5,444 bases of DNA, taken from positions 1-5,444 of the forward strand of contig JAKPQT010000347.1 of the NCBI GenBank assembly GCA_029555885.1, written 5' to 3'. Below are positions 1 to 5,191 of the stretch, in pieces. The notes under the pieces are model-generated. The model made no database searches. It saw nothing but the letters and a program-made list of their open reading frames with translations, and was not told where the DNA came from. This DNA comes from Chloroflexota bacterium. Lineage in GTDB: Bacteria; Chloroflexota; Anaerolineae; CG2-30-64-16. Within the stretch, counting starts at the first letter, position 1. Every line of letters starts with the position of its first letter. The translations under genes were made by a program, and so were the position numbers.

Positions 1-585
1 GAGCATGTACTGTGACAGCTCGACGTGCACGTTGGGATAGCGGGCGAGCAGCGGCCGGAAGAAGCGGTCGGCGCCCCACGGGCCGTGGTCGCAGATGACA
101 CAGGTCAGCTCAGGAAAATCGGCCAGCAGCGCGTAGATGACGTGCCACTCGACCCCGCGGCGCAGCGAGAGGAACAACGGGACGCGGCGCTCGCTCAGCG
201 CGGCCAACCAGTCGCCCATGGCGACGGCGTTCAGCAGGTAGTGGTGGGGGGTCGGGAAGACGCGCAGCGCGGCCACCTGCGCCGCCCGCATGGCCGCAAA
301 GAATTCGTCCGGCGGCGGGAACTCCCGCGCGCAGTTGGGCAGGATGGTCCAGCAACCGGCCAGCCGGTCATGGGGCGCAATCGCGTCCGCCAGCAGTTGA
401 TTGCCGACCCACGGCGATGCGTCGTGCTGGCTGATGTGCCACGTCAACGCGCGCGCGATGCCTGCGCGGTCCATCTCCGCCAGCAGTCCCTCGGCTGTCG
501 GGACGGGCGCGGCCGACTTGCCGGAGGGCAGGCCGAAGAAAGTGTTGCAGTCGTAGAAAGCCAGAGAAGCGGGTGCTGTTGTCAT
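1..585 (-). CDS. Amidohydrolase-2 family TIM-barrel protein, 3' end cut by window edge
   Basis: The reading frame is open from the ATG at 585 to the left edge, giving 195 N-terminal residues with no stop. The translation resembles the amidohydrolase 2 (PF04909) metal-dependent hydrolase/decarboxylase fold: an N-terminal strand YDCNTFFG (residues 11-18), a helix with EMDRAGIARAL (38-47), a strand with LRVFPTPHHY (108-116), the segment VICDHGPWG (163-171) and FFRPLLARYPNVHVELS (175-191). The usual first-strand metal motif HxH is replaced: the family pattern DxHxHxG reads D-C-N-T-F-F-G, so both histidines are gone (N14, F16). H114, H115 and H167 remain as possible ligands. The ATG overlaps the TGA of the upstream URO-D-like gene (ATGA, 585-582), so translation is probably coupled; the Shine-Dalgarno is weak. 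The family assignment is fairly secure, but the substrate is unknown and a non-hydrolytic or metal-independent role is possible. Confidence 0.82.
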   Translation of the reverse strand, partial: MTTAPASLAFYDCNTFFGLPSGKSAAPVPTAEGLLAEMDRAGIARALTWHISQHDASPWVGNQLLADAIAPHDRLAGCWTILPNCAREFPPPDEFFAAMRAAQVAALRVFPTPHHYLLNAVAMGDWLAALSERRVPLFLSLRRGVEWHVIYALLADFPELTCVICDHGPWGADRFFRPLLARYPNVHVELSQYML

Positions 586-1718
586 GTCGGGCCGCCCCAC
601 AGCCGCTTCCGCTGTTCCAGGTAATACAGGTAATGCGCGTACGGCACATCGTCCGGCACGCCGTGGTCCACGAGTGGGATGAAGCCGCCCTCCGCGGCGA
701 CCGGCGCGAGCCGCGCCAGCTCGCGGTCGATGGCGGCGGGGCCCTCGGCAAGCGCGCGCTTATCCACCCCGCCCCACATCACGATCGAACGGCCATACTG
801 CCGCCGCAGCTTGACCGGGTCCATCCCTGCCGCGACTTCCAGCGGATAGAACCCCTGCACGCCGCCCTCCACCCACAGCGGCAGCAGCGCCTCGATGTTG
901 CCGTCGCAGTCCACCCAGGACAGCTCCACACCGTTGTCTGCCAGGCAGCGCGTGACCTTGCGGTATTGCGGCAGCATGTACGTGCGGAACATGGCCGGCG
1001 AGAGGAGCGGCCCGGTCTTATAGCACATGTCCTCCCAGAACATCGCAAAGTCGATGCGTACCTCCTGTAGGGCGCGGCGTAGCACTTCCACGAAGAAATC
1101 GCCCAGGTACTCCATCATCTCCCCGACGAGCCGCGGGTCATCGTACAGCAGGTAGCTCAAGCCCTCAAACCCGATCCAGTCCCGCAGGAAGCCGTAGAAG
1201 CTGCCGCCGTCGATGCTAATGGGGATATCGCTGGTGGCCCACTCACGTTTGAGTGCCTCCCAGGTGGCCGCGTCCGGATAGCGGCCCGCGGCAGCCGGGT
1301 CCAGCCGCTCGTCGCGGAACCGCTGCCAGTCCCGTCGGGTCTTGATGGGGTATTCCACGAACTGCGTCGAGTGCAGCGAGCCGTGCGGCGGCTTGAACTG
1401 GCGCACGATGACGCCGTTGCCCGACCGGTAGACGCGGTACGCGTCCGTTTCTTCGTACAGCTCGTATGCGAAGCCGGGACAAGGCCCGATGTTTACGGGC
1501 ACGCGCGGGATGCCCCAAAACGCAGAGTACATGCCCTCGAAGCCGAAGTGCCGGATGAACCAGGCTCGAGAATCGAACGTATCCGGCTCCACGCCCGGCG
1601 GAACGGGCAGCCCCTGCTCGCGCCAGGTCTCCCAGGGGCCGAGCCAGTCGGACCAAAAAGGCAGCCGGTCCACCGGCTGATAGCGCATCGTCGCCCAGAA
1701 GCGTTCGCGCGGGTTCAT
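582..1718 (-). CDS. Uroporphyrinogen decarboxylase-like protein C (URO-D/methyltransferase superfamily, not HemE)
   Basis: This gene encodes 378 residues, typical for URO-D-superfamily (PF01208-like) TIM-barrel proteins. Landmarks are the N-terminal MNPRERFWATM...VDRLPFW (1-22), FWEDMCYKTGPLLSPAMF (227-244, the family's conserved barrel strand and following helix), WVDCDGN (268-274), MWGGVDKR (314-321) and GGFIPLVDHGVPDDVPY (344-360). The heme-pathway signature PxWxMRQAGR is absent, so this is not HemE. Where zinc-dependent relatives (MtaA, CmuA type) carry HxC, this protein has D270-C-D272, while H352 lines up with H335 of protein A. It may therefore bind a different metal or none. The ATG at 1718 is 12 nt after the fucosidase stop; GGAGG in that spacer is a good but close ribosome site. 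The start MNPRERF matches the usual family N-terminus. The stop overlaps the next start (ATGA). A methyltransferase or C1/lyase-type reaction on a sugar-derived substrate is inference only. Confidence 0.88.
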   Translation of the reverse strand: MNPRERFWATMRYQPVDRLPFWSDWLGPWETWREQGLPVPPGVEPDTFDSRAWFIRHFGFEGMYSAFWGIPRVPVNIGPCPGFAYELYEETDAYRVYRSGNGVIVRQFKPPHGSLHSTQFVEYPIKTRRDWQRFRDERLDPAAAGRYPDAATWEALKREWATSDIPISIDGGSFYGFLRDWIGFEGLSYLLYDDPRLVGEMMEYLGDFFVEVLRRALQEVRIDFAMFWEDMCYKTGPLLSPAMFRTYMLPQYRKVTRCLADNGVELSWVDCDGNIEALLPLWVEGGVQGFYPLEVAAGMDPVKLRRQYGRSIVMWGGVDKRALAEGPAAIDRELARLAPVAAEGGFIPLVDHGVPDDVPYAHYLYYLEQRKRLWGGPT

Positions 1719-1730
1719 CGCCCCTCCGCT

Positions 1731-2702
1731 CTACATGCCCAGCTTGTCGAGATTGGCCCGCAGCCGCATCAACGCCGCGACGTAACGCTCCGGTATAAGA
1801 CCGTGCGGGTCAGGGCCCACGTCGAGCAGCAGATTCGTCCCGCGGCTGCGTGCAACCAGGTACATGCCCAACAGCTCCGCGTCACTGCGCGGGCGGTCCC
1901 ACTCTACGTAGAACCATTCCTGTCCGATGGGGTCGCACACTTCGCCGGGGATGTAGTAGGTCTGGCCCTCGATCTCGCGCCACGGGACGTAACCGCCGTG
2001 GCTGTTGGGCAGGAACCGTTCGATGGAGATGAGGTCGGTCGGCCACGCGACCGCGACGCTGAACTTGGAGCCGTCGCCGATGCCGTGGTTCATCATGATG
2101 TATGCCTGCGGCTGGAGCTCTGCGATGCGGTTGTAGAGCTTGTGGCGGTAGTCGCGCGGCAGGACCATCGGGATATCGATCCACACCTCCCCGATGCGGC
2201 CGTAGTTCGTGAGCAGTTCCTCGATCTGCGCCCACTGGAACTCGCGGTACTCCTGCGTGGTGAACGCCTGCTCCCAGCGCGTCAACGTGGGCGTCAGCGA
2301 GCCGAACAGGTGATGGTTGTCCCACGAGCAGTAGTAGAAGCCCGGCATGACCCCGCGGCGCTCGCACGCGTTGACGAACGCCTCCACGACATCGGTCGTG
2401 TTGCCGCTGTGGCCGACGTGATAGTCCGTGAAGCGGCTCGGCCAGAGGCAGTGGCCGGAAACGTGCTTCGTGGTGAGCACGGCATAGCGCATGCCGGCGT
2501 CGCGCGCGACGCTGACCCACTGGTCCACGTCCAGACGATCGGGCGCATAGTGCGTCGCGGGCTTATCCCCGCGCGAGTACTCGTCGTTGTCGAACGTGCT
2601 CATGCCGAAGTGGATGAACATGCCATAGCCCAGGGCCTGCCAGGCTTCGAGGCTGGCGAGCGGCAGACGCTGGGCGCCGGTCGCAGTGGCGGTCTGTGTC
2701 AT
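1731..2702 (-). CDS. Compact GH29 alpha-L-fucosidase-like glycoside hydrolase
   Basis: The protein has 323 residues from the ATG at 2702. GH29 landmarks, in order: GYGMFIHFGM (25-34), KHVSGHCLWPS followed by TDYHV (79-96), FYYCSWDN (122-129), GEVWIDIP (171-178) and GTNLLLDVGPDPHGLIP (288-304). D176 in WID is the expected retaining nucleophile. The enzyme would release terminal alpha-L-fucose from glycans or glycosides. Two things are unusual. The canonical KHHDGF active-site segment reads KHVSGH, losing the second His and the Asp, and the protein ends just after the TIM barrel, without the C-terminal beta-sandwich of classical fucosidases (usually about 430-500 residues). No signal peptide is seen, so it probably acts in the cytoplasm on imported oligosaccharides. 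An in-frame TTG at 2720 would add six residues but overlaps the Shine-Dalgarno and is rejected. The gene follows a 218-nt gap and precedes URO-D-like protein C by 12 nt. A related sugar is a possible substrate. Confidence 0.88.
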   Translation of the reverse strand: MTQTATATGAQRLPLASLEAWQALGYGMFIHFGMSTFDNDEYSRGDKPATHYAPDRLDVDQWVSVARDAGMRYAVLTTKHVSGHCLWPSRFTDYHVGHSGNTTDVVEAFVNACERRGVMPGFYYCSWDNHHLFGSLTPTLTRWEQAFTTQEYREFQWAQIEELLTNYGRIGEVWIDIPMVLPRDYRHKLYNRIAELQPQAYIMMNHGIGDGSKFSVAVAWPTDLISIERFLPNSHGGYVPWREIEGQTYYIPGEVCDPIGQEWFYVEWDRPRSDAELLGMYLVARSRGTNLLLDVGPDPHGLIPERYVAALMRLRANLDKLGM

Positions 2703-2711
2703 GGTGGGTAA

Positions 2712-2717
2712 CTCCTT
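2712..2717 (-). promoter_or_regulatory. Shine-Dalgarno of the fucosidase gene
   Basis: The minus strand reads AAGGAG, a full match to the core anti-16S complement, followed by a 9-nt spacer and the ATG at 2702. It lies inside the six codons that a TTG start at 2720 would translate, so it decides in favour of the ATG. Confidence 0.8.
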
Positions 2718-2820
2718 CAAGCCCTGGTGAGGCCTGCCGGTCAGGTTGGGCGAGGCGGGCAGAGGCGTGCTGCAAGATTGGATCGGCTGCGCTTTGCGCT
2801 AACGGACCAGCAGCATGTGG

Positions 2821-2848
2821 ATGATACCAGGGTTCGCCAAAAGGCCAA
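2821..2848 (-). promoter_or_regulatory. Candidate sigma-70-like promoter for the fucosidase transcript
   Basis: On the minus strand TTGGCC (2848-2843, four of six consensus -35 bases) is followed after 16 nt by TATCAT (2826-2821, five of six consensus -10 bases). It would give a leader of roughly 110 nt and would make the fucosidase the first gene of a separate unit. Matches of this quality occur by chance, so this is a weak call. Confidence 0.22.
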
Positions 2849-2864
2849 AAAGGGCATTACCCTT
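2847..2864 (-). terminator. Weak candidate intrinsic terminator after URO-D-like gene B
   Basis: The minus strand reads AAGGG, a TAATG loop, then CCCTT running into a total of five T residues. The stem is only 5 bp with three G-C pairs, so termination would be inefficient. It sits about 57 nt after the stop of gene B. Its T-run overlaps the candidate -35 box, so the two calls compete for the same bases. Confidence 0.25.
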
Positions 2865-2891
2865 GGGGCTGGGTGAAAGGATCCGGAGGGA

Positions 2892-2910
2892 GCAGGTCTT
2901 GCAGACCTGC
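2892..2910. repeat. Perfect 8-bp-stem palindrome downstream of URO-D-like gene B
   Basis: GCAGGTCT and AGACCTGC are exact reverse complements separated by the 3-nt loop TGC. The hairpin begins 10 nt after the TAG of gene B (2921-2923). In the sense transcript no U-tract follows, so it is not a standard intrinsic terminator. It could be a small extragenic palindromic repeat, an mRNA 3'-end stabiliser, or a binding site for a dimeric protein. Confidence 0.55.
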
Positions 2911-2920
2911 CTTGGCCGCA

Positions 2921-4005
2921 CTAACGATATGCCTCGATCCCGCGCATGAGCATTTCCGAAGTGCGCACATCCACCGCGCCGGATACGAGGATGTACAAGC
3001 CCTCCGGCCCCACCGCGTCGATGAGCGGAATGACCTCGCCCGGCTGCACGCCGACGGCCTGCACGCTCTTGCCCCCGCGACGGATGCGCCGGTACAGATC
3101 GAACCAGCAGGGATCGCCGCCGCCGGGCCGTCCGGCCTGGGGCGTCCACTCGATGCCGTTCAGCCGGGGCACTTCGAGCAGCGGCTCCACCTGCTGCAAT
3201 GCGTTCGTGCCGTCGAGGTGGTAGAGGGAGAAGTCCAGCCACTCGCACTGCGCCGCCAGGTACGGCTGGACGAACCGCCGGAACATCGCAGGCGACAAGT
3301 TGGCCGAGATGTCGCACTGTACCTTGGCGGTCTTGCCCGGCCCCCAAATCTGGAACGCGGAAAAGGCATTCCCGCCCACCGAGTCTTTGACCCGCGCATA
3401 CATCACGTCGAAGGCCTCGAAGTAAGCCGTATTGAGGTCTGCCAGCCGGTCGAGCACCCAGCCGGGCCGGTCTACCAGGTCATAAAGCAGGGGCGCATCC
3501 CCGCGCAGCGCGGCCAGCGTGTCCAGGTTTTCGATCAGGTCGGGGATGCCGACGAGATAGCGCCCCTCGCTGCGGCGCAGGCCCTCTTCGATGAGCGCCA
3601 TGTGCGCGGCGAACCAGTAGTTGCCTTCCGGCTCGAAGCGGATGGGGCCATAACCGTCCGGGTCGCTGATGACGGGCCAGTACCACACGGTCTCCCGATC
3701 GAACTCCAGTCGCGCACCGAGGAACGCGCCGAGGCTGCCGGGGCCGATCTGGGTATCGAAGTAAGGAAACGCTTCGGCCCAGAAATCGACGTTCGCCATG
3801 TGCCATTCGGCCCGGCTGCAGCGGTGCACGGGATCGGTCCACCACGTCGCAACGTCTGCCGGCTCGGCCGGCGGGGCTGCACACCGGGCCGGGGCGTCTC
3901 GCGGCGGACGGTCAGGTGCAACGCCAGGCCCTCACCCTGCCACCAGCGCAGGAGGTTGTGTTGGGCCGCCGGCCAATCAGGTTTCCAGAGGAGCTTGTCG
4001 GTCAT
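2921..4005 (-). CDS. Uroporphyrinogen decarboxylase-like protein B, interrupted by one apparent frameshift
   Basis: Two frames must be joined. The ATG at 4005 has a good Shine-Dalgarno (AGGGAG, 4016-4011, 5-nt spacer) and encodes MTDKLLWKPDWPAAQHNLLRWW and on to about residue 42. After the GC-rich stretch near 3870-3931 the family-like sequence continues in another frame (APPAEPADVATWWTDP, then WAEAFPYFDTQIGPGSL) to the TAG at 2921. One missing base, for example in a C-run at 3894-3891 or 3876-3873 of the coding strand, restores a protein of 361 residues, the usual family length. Later landmarks in the restored numbering are YLVGIPDLIENLDTLAALRG (150-169), IWGPGKTAKVQCD (220-232), YHLDGTNALQ (262-271) and QAVGVQPGEV (316-325). 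H263-x-D265 replaces the HxC zinc motif, and no equivalent of the third ligand His is seen near the C-terminus. If unrepaired, the remaining 302-residue frame could start only at a GTG (3829) with no clear ribosome site. The frameshift may be a sequencing error or real decay. The protein is not HemE and its substrate is unknown. Confidence 0.8.
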
Positions 4006-4010
4006 TGGTA

Positions 4011-4016
4011 CTCCCT
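4011..4016 (-). promoter_or_regulatory. Shine-Dalgarno of URO-D-like gene B
   Basis: The minus strand reads AGGGAG with a 5-nt spacer to the ATG at 4005. It supports 4005 as the true start and therefore shows that the frame change downstream interrupts a real gene. It lies only 4 nt past the foot of the large hairpin, so folding of that hairpin could affect access to the site. Confidence 0.6.
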
Positions 4017-4020
4017 CGGC

Positions 4021-4110
4021 CGGTTACAGGTTCGAAGGTTACAAGTTGCAGGTTGGACGCTCGACCCTCAACTAGCAACTTGCAACCTTCAACCTTCGAA
4101 CCTGCAACCG
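4021..4110. repeat. Long imperfect inverted repeat of degenerate heptamers filling the A-B intergenic gap
   Basis: The arms 4021-4055 and 4076-4110 pair over 35 positions around a 20-nt loop (4056-4075). Thirty positions are Watson-Crick pairs. In the minus-strand (sense) transcript three of the other five are G-U wobbles (4026/4105, 4041/4090, 4044/4087) and two are mismatches (4042/4089, 4051/4080). The outer 20 pairs are continuous if the G-U is allowed. The sequence is also a run of degenerate units of about 7 bases, of the form CCTTCAA or CTTGCAA and their complements (GGTTCGA, AGTTGCA), so it is both a tandem and an inverted repeat. It starts 1 nt after the TGA of gene A and ends just before the ribosome site of gene B. 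It has no U-tract. It is probably an intergenic repeat family member; it may also stabilise or partially terminate the mRNA. Confidence 0.85.
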
Positions 4111-4111
4111 C

Positions 4112-5191
4112 TCAATAAACGCCGTACTCGCGCGCGGCCTCGTACATAGCGAGCACGTTCTCCGTGGGCGAGTTATCCTGGAGCTGGTGCGTCGGCGCGA
4201 GTGCATAGCCGCCGCCGGGCATCATGATTTCGAGCGTCTCGCGCACGTTGGCGACCACGTCGTCCACCGTGCCGTACGCGACCGGCCCGGCGGTGGAGAT
4301 GCAGCCGTGGAAGGCCAGCTTGCCGCCGAAGCGCTGCTTCAGGTACGCGGGCTGCATGTTCTTGGCCTCCGGCTGAAGCGTGTCCACGACCGAGACGCCC
4401 ATCTCGATGAAGTCATCGTACGCCCAACTGCTCGAACCGCAGGTGTGCACCATGACCGGAATGTTGAAGTGCTTGCCGATGTCAATGATGCGCTGGTGGC
4501 GCGGGCGCAGCTGCTGGCGATACAGCTTGAGGCTGATCATCGGCGCGATCTGCGTCCCAAGGTCCTCTCCCATGCCCAGCACATCGATGCGGCCGTGCGC
4601 CGCCTCGATCGTGCGGTAGATGACCTCCAGCTCGACCGCCGCCTTGCGATCCAGGTAACAACGGAGCGCCGGATCGTCGGTGATGAGATCTACCAGCACC
4701 CGCTCCATCGTGCGCAGCATCCCCGTGCTGTTGATGATGTCGCCCAGGCCCGCGCCGCCTGCGACAAGGCAGTAGTCGCCGGCCTGGCGGCAGCGCTCCG
4801 CAACGACAGAGTAATCGTAGCCGTCGGGCGACGGCATGGGCCACTGCTCGATTTCCTCCAGTGTGGCATCCCGCAGCGGAAAGTCGCAGTAGTCCCAGTA
4901 GCCGCCGGACTCGTGCTCCACCCAGCGCCGGTGGATGCCCCAGATGTCGACAACGACCCCCGGCACGTCCGCGTGCAGCTTCGGGCCGATATAGGGTGCG
5001 CCGATGTGACGAAAGTCCACGCCGAGCGCCTGGCACAGCCCTTCATGATCGTCGGCAGCCAGTCCGAAGTGATCCTTCAGCCGCCAGTCGATGCCGGGGT
5101 TCGAGGAATAGTCAACAGGCACGCGGTCCGGTTCGGCATGGGCGAACGCGGTCAGGACGCGCTCGCGCGGGGTCATGGCATGACGGGTCAT
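4112..5191 (-). CDS. Uroporphyrinogen decarboxylase-like protein A (MtaA/CmuA-like methyltransferase fold, not HemE)
   Basis: This gene encodes 359 residues with a complete URO-D superfamily barrel: MTPRERVLTAFAHAEPDRVPVDY (6-28), GAGLGDIINSTGMLRTME (146-163), GMGEDLGTQIAPMISLKLY (206-224), VMVHTCGSS (246-254), LAFHGCIST (292-300) and GGGYALAPTHQLQ (326-338), ending in the usual SPTENVLAMYEAAREYG. H249-x-C251 matches the HxC zinc ligands of corrinoid-dependent methyltransferases of the MtaA/CmuA type, and H335 sits where those enzymes have a third ligand. Of the three paralogs here this one is the best candidate for an active metal-dependent methyltransferase. The HemE signature is absent. 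The ATG at 5191 overlaps the kinase stop as ATGA and has AGGGA (5205-5201) 9 nt upstream. The ATG at 5176 (residue 6) fits the common family N-terminus MTPRERV better but has no Shine-Dalgarno. The acceptor and donor are unknown, and no corrinoid-binding protein is visible in the window. Confidence 0.9.
   Translation of the reverse strand: MTRHAMTPRERVLTAFAHAEPDRVPVDYSSNPGIDWRLKDHFGLAADDHEGLCQALGVDFRHIGAPYIGPKLHADVPGVVVDIWGIHRRWVEHESGGYWDYCDFPLRDATLEEIEQWPMPSPDGYDYSVVAERCRQAGDYCLVAGGAGLGDIINSTGMLRTMERVLVDLITDDPALRCYLDRKAAVELEVIYRTIEAAHGRIDVLGMGEDLGTQIAPMISLKLYRQQLRPRHQRIIDIGKHFNIPVMVHTCGSSSWAYDDFIEMGVSVVDTLQPEAKNMQPAYLKQRFGGKLAFHGCISTAGPVAYGTVDDVVANVRETLEIMMPGGGYALAPTHQLQDNSPTENVLAMYEAAREYGVY

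Noticed and set aside
25..624. A 199-codon plus-strand open frame opposite the amidohydrolase gene
   Set aside because: The minus-strand frame over the same bases is open to the window edge, matches the amidohydrolase-2 family and is coupled to the upstream gene, so the plus frame is a shadow.
1371..2711. A 446-codon plus-strand open frame opposite the fucosidase and URO-D-like gene C
   Set aside because: It is antisense to two well-supported genes, rich in Arg, Ala, Val and His, with no recognisable domain and no ribosome site that stands out. Long antisense frames are expected in GC-rich coding DNA.
2703..2720. TTG start at 2720 for the fucosidase
   Set aside because: The AAGGAG ribosome site at 2717-2712 lies inside those codons and is properly spaced for the ATG at 2702.
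3868..3934. Programmed -1 ribosomal frameshift in URO-D-like gene B
   Set aside because: No X XXY YYZ slippery heptamer in the right phase is present in the slip interval, and a single-base error in GC-rich sequence is a simpler explanation.
2873..4075. A 400-codon plus-strand open frame opposite URO-D-like gene B
   Set aside because: It is antisense to family-matching sequence and runs through the palindrome and the hairpin. No motif was recognised, and its composition is typical of a shadow frame.
4021..4110. tRNA gene, suggested by GGTTCGAA resembling a T-arm loop
   Set aside because: The region folds as one long hairpin and no cloverleaf, anticodon arm or acceptor stem can be drawn. The GGTTCGA element is one of the heptamer units.
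4021..4110. CRISPR array
   Set aside because: The units are about 7 bases, degenerate and contiguous, with no conserved repeats of CRISPR length and no spacers.
4112..5191. Assignment as hemE (heme-pathway uroporphyrinogen decarboxylase)
   Set aside because: The PxWxMRQAGR signature is missing here and in the other two URO-D-like genes, and the neighbours are carbohydrate genes, not tetrapyrrole genes.
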